From: Triplophysa rosa
Taxonomy: Eukaryota > Chordata > Actinopteri > Cypriniformes > Nemacheilidae
Direction: 5' to 3'
Assembly (NCBI RefSeq): GCF_024868665.1
Contig: NC_079892.1
Coordinates: 783,346 to 847,345 of the forward strand
Length of the DNA stretch: 64,000 nt
In this document: positions 1 to 10,332 of the stretch, one piece after another
Layout: every line of letters begins with the position of its first letter
Position numbering within the stretch: position 1 is the first letter of the stretch
Position numbers and translations under genes: made by a program
The notes under the pieces: generated by a model
Told to the model about the DNA's origin: nothing
Databases searched by the model: none
The model's input: only the letters and a program-made list of their open reading frames with translations

Positions 1-2997
1 GGCAGATTTCTGTTGTTCTTTAACCAAATATTCTCGAGTGAAACGGGGCAAAAGATCACTGCAGGCTCTATCTGATCTCACCACCTGCTGAGTTGCTACA
101 TAGCCAGCTGCAGTTTTGGCAGCTAGATCAGCTGCATTGTTACCATCAGTGATGGGGCAGTCACTTTTGGAGTGACCTGGACATTTAATTACTGCTACCT
201 CTGTGGGTATCATCAGAGCCTCTAAAAGGTCTCTGGCTTCGCATGCATGCGTGATTGGTCGACCTGAGGATGTGATAAAACCACACCTCTGCCATAAGGG
301 CAATTCAACATGGACAGCTGTCACTACATAAGCGGAATCGGAATAAATATTTACACGGTTCTCACCAGCATAGTGGAGGGCTCTTGTTACTGCTATCATT
401 TCAGCTCTTTGTGCTGACTGCTTTCCTTCCAATTTCCCTGCATCTCTCGTCTCTAATGAGTTCCCTAACTGTTCAACTACTGCATAGGCTGCCTTCAGGC
501 TCCCATCCTCTGCTCTGAAACAACAACCATCTGTGAACAATGTCATAACTGGCGGTGGGGTTGTCAATGGCACTGCAGACAGATCTTCTCTTACTTTGGA
601 TGCTCTCTCGGTGATGGGTGCACAGTCATGCGGCTGTCCATCTCCCATCAGATCAGCCATATTAATGCCTTCATGTGTGTATGTGAGATTGGGGCTGGTC
701 AAAATCTTAGCTATTCTTCTCTGTCTCAGTGGTGAAAACGTGAATGATGCTGAATTTACGAATGACATGATGGAGTGTGTGGTGAGTATTGTCAGTGGGT
801 GGCCCATTACAATGTGTGATGTTTTGTGCACAACTTTAGCTAAACCCGCTGCAAATCGAGAACAAAGTGGTTGTCTTTGCTCTACACAGTCTAACAACAC
901 ACTAGCATACATCAACACTTTCCTCCTACCTTGGTCTTTCTGAAACAGGACACCATGTGCGCTGGAGCCAGATTCTGAGGCATCCAGGAAGAAAGGTAAC
1001 TCATAGTTAGCACAGTTCAGGTGCACAGCATGAGCTAGCTGTGTCTTGAGGTCAATGAACGTCCGTTCAGCCTCTTGTGTCCACTGAAGTTCTGCTTTCA
1101 GATTTTTCATGCCATGCTCTTTAATCAACTGCCTGAGTGGTGTAGTCAGTGAAACATACATGGGGATATAGTGCCTACTGAATCCTGTGAGGCCTAAAAA
1201 CGACAACATATCTTTCACTGTAGTTGGCTTTGGATGGCTGAGTATACCCTGTCTTTGTGTCCCTGTCAAAGTTGATCCCTGTGCCGTGATCAGTCGGCCT
1301 AAAAATGTAACACAAGGTCTGCACACCTGCAGTTTGTCCTTGCTTACCTTGAAACCAGACTTGTGCAACTGAAGCAACACAACTCTGGTAGCCTCCAGGC
1401 ACGCCTTTTCAGTTGTGGCTGCCAAGAGTAGGTCGTCAACATACATGATCATGACACAGTTCTCAGGTAAGCTACAGTCCTGTAGCTGCTGTTTTAAGAC
1501 ATGATTGAAAATTCCTGGTGACAAAATAAACCCCTGTGGTAGTCTGTTGTAAGAGTACTGGCAGCCTCTATAAGTGAAAGCCAAACATGCTTTACACTCC
1601 TCAGCGATTGGTATACAGAAAAAAGCATTTGCCAAATCAATACACGTGAACCATTGGTGCATTGGGGTCAATATAGACAGAGCAATATATGGGTTTGGTA
1701 CAGTCATTGTAGGTGTTGCTACAATGGAGTTGATGTTACGTAAATCATGCACCAACCTGTACTTGTTAGTGGCTGGTTTAGGCACTGGAAAAATTGGTGT
1801 GTTCCAATTGGACCTATAAGGGGTTATCACTCCCTTATCAATCAGTCCAGAAACAGTGGTGGCTACACCTTCTTCTGCTTCTGGTTTGTTGCGGTACTGA
1901 GGGACCCAAATAGGTGTGGTGGTGGTCAATTCGAAGCTAACAGGTTTGATATTGCAAAACCCCACATCTGTTGGTCCCTGGGACCATAAATTGTCTGGCA
2001 ATGTGTTAATCATATTTTCTGCTCCGTCAGCGTCTGTCTGCTCCCTACCATGGCATCTAGAGATCTGTTTGTGTGTCAACACCCCTGTGTCTTCTGTTTG
2101 GTCTTGCACCCAATATGCTTTTTGTGTATCTGAATATAGGATACCCCACATCTCTGTGGGCTTCCAATCATTAGCTGCTAACAGTCTCTTAGTCATGTTG
2201 CCTAGCTCCCTAGCCTCATGGTTTGGATGCAATGCTAAGGAGATATGTGGTGCTGTTGTATCTGACATTTCATACCATTTCATCTGCTCTTCTGTCAATA
2301 GAACTGGTGCCACTACTCCTTCTTTTCCTACCATAAGACCAGATCCCCTTAACACCCATTTGCTGTCCTCTATTTCCTGGAACAGATCTTGGTATTGTGT
2401 GGTGTCATTCCTGTCATAAAATAACGTGCAATGTAATGGGTCGATGGGTGGTAGAAATATGTCAATGTTTGTGATCCACTGACGATGTTCGTTATACCTT
2501 GACACAACACTGTTGGGGGCTACACTTAAATCTAGCTCCACCCAATATATGTCAGCATCTTCTAGCTCACCACATGATGTTAACATCCACTGACTGTCTG
2601 TGGTGTGACCTGAAAGAGAACAATTTGTTTCTGATCCATCTGGAAATTTCACTATCACTCCCTCAGCTGAACATAGAATACTAGCTCCTAATTTAATTAA
2701 TAAATCTCTGCCTAGGAGGGGGATGGGAGCATTGCAAGAGTACAGGAACGAGTGCGATAATGTCTGATTGGCGACTTTCACTCTCAACAATTTGGTCATA
2801 GGCCATTTTTCCACCCCACCAGAGAACCCTATTACTCCCACTGTGCGATTCGTCAGATCACTATTATCAATTGTGCCCTTAGTTACAGTAGAGTATGTGG
2901 CCCCAGTTTCCACCAGAGCCTGTAGTGGTCGATCACTCACCACTATCTCCATGAGAGGTTCGGCCATTCCTCTCACGGTGGTTCTCTGTGGGCCCCT
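1..2997 (-). CDS. pol: Retroviral pol: protease, reverse transcriptase, RNase H (partial at window edge)
   Basis: The frame was checked codon by codon and holds no stop from 2997 to 1 (999 codons). Order: aspartic protease near 2940-2690; reverse transcriptase with the YVDD catalytic box at 1443-1432 and upstream RT motifs (RLVHDLR near 1760, LPQGF near 1540); then RNase H with all four acidic residues visible (D in FTDG at 531-529, E in AQRAEM at 402-400, D in YSDSAY at 339-337, D in AADLAA at 129-127). The protease active-site motif reads VETGA at 2913-2899, where retroviruses normally have DTGA, so the catalytic Asp is replaced by Glu (GAA). pol is in the same frame as the C-terminal half of gag. 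Integrase is expected beyond the window start. A long open frame suggests a young insertion or past selection. Confidence 0.9.
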
Positions 2998-3000
2998 TCA
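2998..3000 (-). promoter_or_regulatory. In-frame UGA between gag and pol (candidate stop-codon readthrough site)
   Basis: The gag frame ends in UGA and the same frame continues straight into pol without another stop. Gammaretroviruses and some related viruses make Gag-Pol by suppressing a single stop at this place, usually UAG helped by a downstream pseudoknot. Here the stop is UGA followed by AGGGGCCCAC, a GC-rich stretch that could pair downstream. That readthrough happens is inferred from layout only. Confidence 0.7.
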
Positions 3001-4682
3001 ACATTCCTCCGCCCCACCCTCCGGGCCCCATGTTGGGTGCACAGGCGCCTGTAGGTTGGAGGGTGACGGGAAGTGTTGCCCCGGGTTGTGTGGGGTCTGT
3101 GGTCCCTTGCCCTGACCACCGGAACCACCTCCTCGGGGACCCCATCCCCGCGCAGGTGGACCGCTGTATTGGCCTTGAGTCGGTGAACCATTTCGTGGAC
3201 AATTCCTTGCCCAATGTCCATTTTCACCGCACATGTAACACTGTGTCCCGCTCTGCTCCCTTCTCCCTCGTCCTCCCTGTCTGCCTCTGTTTCCTCTCCA
3301 GTAGGATCCCTGCCTGTGATTTGTTCCTTGGCCCCATGGTGGGGTCATGTGCTGCTGTACTTGTGGTGGTCCCCCGAAGGGTGAACCACTATATGGGGGC
3401 CCTTCATATGGATCTCTGGGGTGGTCATGCTGTGGCATTTGTCTAGCCTTTTTTGTCACACCTTCGCCCTTTGCTTTTTCTAACTGTAGCTTTAACAGCT
3501 GTGTTTTAACTCTTTCAAGTTCCTCCTCTTCCTTAGTGGCCCTTTCAACTGCTCTGTCTGTGTGGTGCACTAAATGTCTTTCCCATACCTCGTTACTTGC
3601 CACTGGGATATCTGGGTTATTCTTCATTGCCTGTTTTACTCCATTTGGAGCTCCTGTCATTACTGCTGTTCTAAATATGTCTCGTGTCACGGGGTTATTT
3701 AAACTGTTTTCCTCCACCATTTGTTCCCACTCAGCAGCACAACGGAAGTAATAGGCTGCTCCAGTCTCACCTGGTTTAATGCGGAATTTTATATTCTGGT
3801 ACACAGTTGGTGGCACGGGATATAGTCGATGAAGAGTTTGGCTTACAGCAGTGCTTACTCTGGTAAATGGTGTCTCATTTGCAACATATGTAGTATTTGC
3901 ATCGAGCTCTAAATTTTGCATTTGTGAGTCTGTCAGTATCTGACCCAGCAGGCATCTCAAATCACCCAAAGCCAATACAGTCCCATGGCTTAGCGCTGTT
4001 AATTTGCTCAGCCATCTGCTTTAATTCAACAACCTCTTTGTGTAGTTTCTCCATTGAATCGGTAATGTCATCTACGTCTACATTTATTTCTCCCCCATTA
4101 ATTGTCATCACTACCTGCTGTTTGGGCGGTTCGTATGAAGGGGGATGGCTTAATGTTGGGTATAATGAAGTTGGGTTGAGCTTTTCTGAGGGCGGAGCAG
4201 AGGGGCTAGTCTGAGCATTTCCTGTATTCTCTTTCTTTTTCTCTTTGACTTTTGAGCTGTTCACTTCCCCTTTTCTCTCACCTCCCTGTGTCTTCTGTGA
4301 ACTGAGTGCTGTGGTTGTTAACGCCACTCTAGTCCACATTCTTAGTTTTTTTCCTGAGGGTGTCTTCTTCACTGCCATGTTTCCCTGCATTATACCACTT
4401 TACTTTATCTTTCTCCTCTACATGTCTACGCAACTTACAGTGTGCTTTCTTCTCCATTTCTCTAACTTTTGGTGCTAACGGAGTCATCACCTTTTCTGCA
4501 CTTTCCCATCCACACTCATCACATAATGCTACCCAACACTTATCAATTTCTTTCTGTCTTTGCTTTCTATCTTTTGGTTCTGCCTGTGCTAATAACATAT
4601 CTGTAACATTTTGCCACTGCACCAATACTGGCGGACACCCGTATTCGTCGCATTCTTTCTGAAATTCGGCCATTTTACGCAC
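3001..4682 (-). pseudogene. gag: Retroviral gag, split over three frames
   Basis: Three minus-strand open stretches follow each other: 4682-4329 (matrix-like, starting MRKMAEF), 4399-3962 (proline-rich, with a PPSY late-domain-like motif near 4130) and 4020-3001 (capsid and nucleocapsid). The last holds one CCHC zinc knuckle (CYMCGENGHWARNC, near 3235-3194) in an Arg/Gly-rich tail and ends at the UGA that precedes pol in the same frame. Frame changes are needed in 4399-4329 and in 4020-3962. These may be two single-base indels or sequencing errors; a programmed shift at two sites would be unusual. The capsid-nucleocapsid part itself is intact. Copy 2 (16439-16877) preserves only the matrix-like portion. 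Confidence 0.85.
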
Positions 4683-4828
4683 AAATTCTATTCACAGTTT
4701 GCAAAAATTATACAGTATCTTTGTCACACAGTTAAGTCAGTTTTCACATTAATTTTCACATCAGCAACTGCATTCACTTTTTCAAAACATTCAAACATAT
4801 AACAAACAATTTTGGAATATTCCTTTAT

Positions 4829-5285
4829 GAGTTCGCCGACTCAAAGGGATTTATTTCACCCTGGCCTTTTTCGTCCCAGACGCGATTACCACAACGCACT
4901 TTATGAGTTCCAAACTCAAGGGTTTTATTACCCTGGCCTTTTTTGTCCCAGACGCGATTACCACAACGCACTTTATGAGTTCCAAACTCAAGGGTTTTAT
5001 TACCCTGGCCTTTTTTGTCCCAGACGCGATTACCACAACGCACTTTATGAGTTCCAAACTCAAGGGTTTTATTACCCTGGCCTTTTTTGTCCCAGACGCG
5101 ATTACCACAACGCACTTTATGAGTTCCAAACTCAAGGGTTTTATTACCCTGGCCTTTTTTGTCCCAGACGCGATTACCACAACGCACTTTATGAGTTCCA
5201 AACTCAAGGGTTTTATTACCCTGGCCTTTTTTGTCCCAGACGCGATTACCACAACGCACACAATATCAATGGTACTTTATGAGTT
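4829..5285 (-). repeat. 72-bp minisatellite in the retroviral leader, about six copies
   Basis: Units starting near 4898, 4970, 5042, 5114 and 5186 are essentially identical with period 72; a more diverged unit precedes them and a partial one follows. Because 72 is a multiple of three and the unit lacks stops in several frames, long repetitive ORFs appear on both strands here; they are artefacts of the repeat. The block lies between the primer-binding site and gag. Copy 2 of the element has only about two such units. Confidence 0.95.
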
Positions 5286-5576
5286 TACCGACTCAAGGGA
5301 CTCCAACCCATACTTTGGTGGACTATAACCACCCGACGCAACGTCTTATACTATTACTTTTTAAATCTGATTTCTCAAACTTCTTTTATAGTTTACTTTT
5401 ACTTACTCGGAATGTTCATCAAGTTCAACACAGCAATTTAGGTATATTCAATAGCAGAATTTTGAATAAACAGGCTTCTGCTTACCTTTTTATCTTTAGG
5501 TCGACCTGTGTGTTGAACCTGAATCCGTTCCGATTCTCCAACGAAATGTGCAAAAGATGCCTTCGTCTCTCGTCAA

Positions 5577-5594
5577 ATCACGTCAGGGTCACCA
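5577..5594 (-). other. Primer-binding site, tRNA-Trp type
   Basis: Minus-strand sequence TGGTGACCCTGACGTGAT begins two bases after the LTR terminal CA. It matches the complement of the 3' end of vertebrate tRNA-Trp with one mismatch (T for C at position 10). The match is from general knowledge of tRNA-Trp and was not searched against tRNAs of this genome. The same site in copy 2 (17594 downwards) has a 1-base insertion. Confidence 0.85.
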
Positions 5595-5596
5595 AT

Positions 5597-6159
5597 TGTT
5601 GGACTTAATGGTCAGTCTTGCATGCTCAAAAATTTGCACAGAGACGTTCTCCAAAATTAAACAGAAGTTTTATTATCAGATGTAAAAAGGGTAACAAAGC
5701 TTTGGGTTGTCAGTCGCTCTCCACACTCTCTCAAAAGCCAACAACCCAGATTATTCAAAAAACACACATATTTATTCAGTATTTGACGTCGTTCTCATCT
5801 TCTGACTCCTCCTTTTTCTCTGGGGAGTATTGCTCCTTAGCAACCAATCACCGTGAACCACGTTTATCTGACTCCGTCCTTCTTTGTTAGTTCCTGCAAA
5901 ACAACATCTCTCACAACACATGTTTTACATCCTGTGGTCAGTCGCTAGTTTCGGGGAGTGTTCCCTAGAGACAGTTTCTTATGGCCGGACAACATACCAA
6001 CATTCTTTTAGTAAAAAGAAAACACTCAATCATCTAATGCTTTTAATTATGTAGCGTTGTTTCTTAATCCTATGATTCATTAAAACACATCACAACTCAT
6101 GATTATACTTAAAACATATGCAGTGGATTGATTCATAACATTTCTTTTCTGTGTGACTC

Positions 6160-6224
<65 letters not shown>

Positions 6225-6409
6225 ACTTAGTTAGATTTATGATTTCACCCCCTCTTTTCCTGTTTCACTCTGCTTGTCACAGTAATTTTCCACTGAGTAA
6301 AATAGCAAGCACATGATAAAAGCACACAGCTTAATGATTTAATGAAAGAAAACACTTATTGATTTTATTGATAATTAAATCATACTTTTAACTGAATAAT
6401 ATTTCCACA
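5597..6409 (-). mobile_element. 5' LTR of retrovirus copy 1 (813 bp)
   Basis: On the minus strand the LTR starts TGTGGAAA at 6409 and ends TCCAACA at 5597, giving TG...CA ends with a short imperfect inverted repeat. It contains a dinucleotide repeat at 6162-6221 (CA on the LTR strand, in U3) and AATAAA-type signals near 5774 and 5660 that could serve polyadenylation in R. Both ends are supported by alignment with the LTR at 17597-18511. A TATA box was not obvious. Confidence 0.88.
6162..6221. repeat. (GT)n microsatellite inside the LTR
   Basis: About 30 uninterrupted GT units on the plus strand, within LTR copy 1. The matching tract in LTR copy 2 (18221-18323) is about 50 units, so the tract differs between the two LTRs. 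Confidence 0.98.
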
Positions 6410-6875
6410 ATATCCCGTTCTATTCCGTAATTCTTCTCAGTAACAAGTCTAACGAGCCGAAAAAGCATTAAGCTGTGTTGTCAGCAAGTTGTTTCCCATC
6501 GTGCTTTTCATCAGCACAGTCATAAGAGTGCAACTGTGCCTGAATGCATTACTCCCGATCGAACCGCACACCACGAACAACTCGAACACCTAAAGCATGA
6601 AGTGCTGGGTCGCAGCCAAAGTAGCTGGTAAAGTGCCGGATCAAACGCCAGCTCGCCCCGCTTTCTTTTGTACTGTTCTCCCTGCTGATATCAATGGTCA
6701 CACTCTGGTTGCAGTCGAGCTCTTCGATCTGATCATTCTGATGACGGCAGCAGTCACTGGGTTTACATCTGTGTCTTTACAGAAACACAGCACACATCAC
6801 CACTTCTGTACTAGATTATATTGAGTTAATTATGTTAAAAATCTCAAGAGACGTGTGAACCTGTAAATTACAAAC
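6410..6875. other. Non-coding flank between LTR and NLR exons; nothing recognised
   Basis: Similarity to the flank of LTR copy 2 stops at 6409, so this is host sequence. A short plus-strand ORF (6597-6824) has no recognisable domain. The last exon(s) of the NLR gene might have been here or further left, displaced by the retroviral insertion; none could be identified. Confidence 0.5.
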
Positions 6876-7797
6876 CTTTTCATGTTTAGAGCATACTGGG
6901 GATGTTTAGGGGACTCTTTCAATAATCTGATTCCCTCCTCCATTAAAAGACACTGTGCATCATTATCGCTCAACGAGCCAGCATTAAAACTATATAACAC
7001 AAGTGTACACACATTCTCAAAAACATTCAGCAGACCATTGAGTGGTTCTGTAACCACAAAGCAGTGAAATACAGTTTAATTTTAAAAAGTACAATAAAAA
7101 CCTGTGCCATAATTAACTTTTAATGATCAAAAAGCACTTAATAAAGAAATGTTGTATGTGACTGTAAAACTGCTATTGCTCCTGCACACATACATACACA
7201 GAAACAAAATACCAAACACATACACACTGTAAAGAGCACATCATTCATACCTGAGTGCTGTCAGACTGCTGCAGGACTGGATGAGGAAGAGGATTCTGGA
7301 CGCCCATTTCTCAGTCAGGAGGGGAGCAGAAATAATGATCACACTCAACCCAGACAAAGAGGAGAGATGAGACAACAGAGAATCCACCTGTTGATCAAAA
7401 CCTGCACTTCTACAGACATGCAGATAGAGGGCGCAGAAAGACAGCAAAGAGAAGTTATAGTATGTAATCTAGATACACACCGTGAGTTATGGAAAAGTGG
7501 TTTTAGTTTTGCGAACATACTCTTCGGTTAAGCAGTTTATATCATGGAAGGCCTGTAAGAAGTTCTTCAGATTCATACCAGACATTTCTGAGCATGGATA
7601 TTTCAGAATGATTTTAGACAGTGATGGTGCTTTCTGTGGCCTTAAACACCACCTCACCACATGCAACCTGTAGAATAAGTGAAGAGGTTATATGGCGTTA
7701 GTGAAGAGCTTGTGCAGTAATTGACCTGTCGGTAAGCCCCTCCTCTCGAACGCAGATGAGCCAATGGCAGTCGAGTATCAGTTGTCAGTCTTATTAA

Positions 7798-8822
7798 AGG
7801 GACAGGTCAACCAAAAATGAAAATTCTGTCATCATTTACTCACCCACATGTAATTTCATACCTGTATAAAATTGAAAGATATTTCATATACGGATAAACG
7901 ATAAATTATCGGCCATATCGGTATCGGCCGATAAATGGTCGTTTTTAATGTTATCGTATCGGCCCGATAATAAAATGTAGGCCGATGTATTATAGCCGAT
8001 AAATTATGAATAATTTCCTCTGGTTGAATCACTTCAGCTGCACGCTGCTCACAGTTCAAATCCAGTACAGTCCTGTCTTTCTGTCATGATCATTCACTTA
8101 CTGCTATTAGCAAAACATTGTTGATGTAGTAGATATTTATGAATGAGTAAATTAACATTAAGCATATTGTTTGAAGCCGACTGCTGTCTGAAAGCTTTCT
8201 GTCTTGAGACCTGTTAGACTTCTGGCAATTGAAACCCCCTTCTGTGTTGCTCTGGGAGAACATCTATCAGTTGTTAATTAAATAAAATAATACCAGAAAA
8301 GTTTAAAAGTTACAGAATCTTGAGTTAGTGTAAAGTAGACTTGGTACATGATTTTCAGGGGGGAAAAGAATTTTCAGTTTCAGAAAATGTTATATTAATG
8401 TATATCGGCCGATATATTGGTTATCGGCTTCCAATGTTCAAGAAATATCGGTTATCGCTATCGGCCAAAATTTACATATCCGTGCATCTCTAATTTTATA
8501 AATATCATATGTTCACAAGTTTCATATGTTAGCAATTTTCATTTCCAGGACATTGTTGACTACTATGGAAGGATAAATTGAATGGTAGTCAAAGGTGCCC
8601 CAGAACTGTTTGTTTTTCTAAATTCTTCAAAATATCCTATTTCCCGTTCAACATACCAAAAAATATACCTACAATTGTTTCTACTATGGTAGCCGATGAT
8701 GTCCCAGAACTGAAAATTGCTAACATTCTTCCAAATATCTTTCTTTGTGTTCAACAGAACAAAGAAACGTATACAACCTGAGGGTGAATTCATGACAGAA
8801 TTTTCATTTTTGGGAGATCCCA
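7798..8822. mobile_element. Angel-type MITE with a nested hAT-like element
   Basis: Begins AGGGACAGGTCAACCAAAAA after TTAA (7794-7797) and ends with the inverted counterpart before TTAA (8823-8826). The terminal motif (tgaaaattctgtcatcattt) is that of teleost Angel elements, which use TTAA targets. The middle, about 7870-8492, is a different element rich in cggccgata, ending in cgtgcatctcta, as in vertebrate hAT-derived repeats; its left terminus is unclear. Lies in an NLR intron. Confidence 0.75.
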
Positions 8823-10332
8823 TTAAGTTATAGATTTCATCTGCTCAAGCAGAACGTTAATGTCATCTTTTGCTTCAGCAAGATGGCTAAAACTAGCTAA
8901 TGTTAAAGTTAGTGAGCCCATGCTAACGTACAAAACTAAATAGCTAACTGTTCTCTACCGATAGGTCAATTGTGTGACTATTTAGTAGTAATTTCTAATA
9001 AATAACATTACTCAGATCAAATAGGAATTGACGATTTAAGTGCGAAAGAAATCCTTACACAAGATTTCCATCTGTGTTAAAGAGATGAAGAGATGAGCAG
9101 AAACTCTCAGCATTACTGCAAAGAACACTTGTCCATAAAACTGCCAATCAGAGTCAACAGTCAATATATTAACAACCAAAAATAAAAGCATACACACATC
9201 TGTAGTGACTTCTACCTGATCTCCTCCCATTTCTCTGTGCTCTGTATGAAGTCTGTCAGGATGAGGGCGGTGTCAGCTGTGATGTTCTTCACTGCAATCT
9301 GAAGTCCACCCACAGTCTTCTGTTTGTGTAGAGCATGAAGAATCTGCAGCACACTTTGATCTGACAAACCTTCGCCCATCAGACTGTAAACTCACACAGA
9401 TGAAGAGTGTATTCGTAACAAACACATCATCAAATATATCAAATACTTTAGCACTCTGCGTCTTTACCGCAACTCTGTTAGGAACTTTCCTTCTCCAAGA
9501 GCTGAGATCAAATCAGAAACATCCGTGTCTGCAAGCTTTTGGACATCTAGCCTACAAAAACAAAATCAGACAGCCAAAAATCGTTAAATGAGTTCATGCA
9601 ACTCTGTTATCACTGACTATGAACTTAACTTTTGTTTTTGTGAAAAATATTAGATGTAGTCATTAGTCTGAAGTCAAAATAAATGTGAATATCCATGTTC
9701 TTTCTTCATCCCACACGTTAAAAATGAATACAGTCCACTGTGTTATTTAAATGCAGCAGCAGTTGTGTTTGTGACAAATTTACAGGACCAGGTCATTCTT
9801 CCAAAAGAGTTTTCCTAAATGTAGAACTACAGTCAATATCCTTTGAACTTCAACTGGTACACTATACACAATAATATGGGAATGAAGTTGGTCTTATGTT
9901 TACAATTTCCATGACACTAATTTTGCAGTAATATATTCCGGACCCTATACATGTTTATTGTATATATACTGTATATAATAAATACAAATGGTTTAACTCT
10001 GAGGATATAGTCAGTGTATCAAGGCTCTGTACATTAATTTCTCTCAAATGTTTTATCTTTCTAGTCAACCCTTTAGTGGGCAAAACAAGGCACTACAGCC
10101 TTTATCTGGGAGTTGAAATGATTTGTCTTTAAAAAATCCCTGGTTGCCGCCTTGTATCAAAAATGACAGAACATAGCATGTTAGGTTTGTTCTGTTGTCC
10201 ACATAGAAAGAACTTTGTGACCTTGAACTTTTGTGTACACAAGATACTGTAAAGACATATTGGTCATAATGACAAATAAAAAATCATGTATTTTTCTACT
10301 TTTTTTAACATTTCCTGGTCTTTCAAACTCAC

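Larger units (their letters stand above)
1..6409 (-). mobile_element. Endogenous retrovirus copy 1 (5' LTR, leader, gag, pol part); 3' part beyond the window
   Basis: Read on the minus strand, the order is LTR (6409-5597), 2-nt spacer, tRNA-Trp-like primer-binding site (5594-5577), a leader of about 0.9 kb with a minisatellite, gag (4682-3001), an in-frame UGA, and pol running off the window at position 1. A single CCHC zinc knuckle, a PPxY-type late motif and gag and pol in one frame separated by one stop codon resemble gamma/epsilon-like retroviruses, not Ty3 elements. Integrase, any env and the 3' LTR would lie to the left of the window. The LTR boundary at 6409 is fixed by comparison with a second copy (LTR 17597-18511), where similarity stops at the same base. 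Whether the element can move cannot be judged here. Confidence 0.9.

Noticed and set aside
533..943. Plus-strand ORFs over the pol region (e.g. 533-943, 1916-2419, 3347-3751)
   Set aside because: Antisense shadows of the pol and gag frames with no domain of their own.
4829..5285. CRISPR-like array
   Set aside because: Identical 72-bp units adjoin without unique spacers, and the host is a vertebrate; it is a minisatellite.
4812..5328. Long ORFs on both strands (136-156 codons) over 4812-5328
   Set aside because: They are a by-product of the 72-bp repeat, whose length is a multiple of three; the protein would be a 24-residue repeat with no domain, and the region is a retroviral leader.
5597..6002. 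A shorter LTR ending at ACCAACA (6002)
   Set aside because: It has neat TGTTGG...CCAACA ends, but the similarity between the two copies continues to 6409/18511, so the longer LTR is right.
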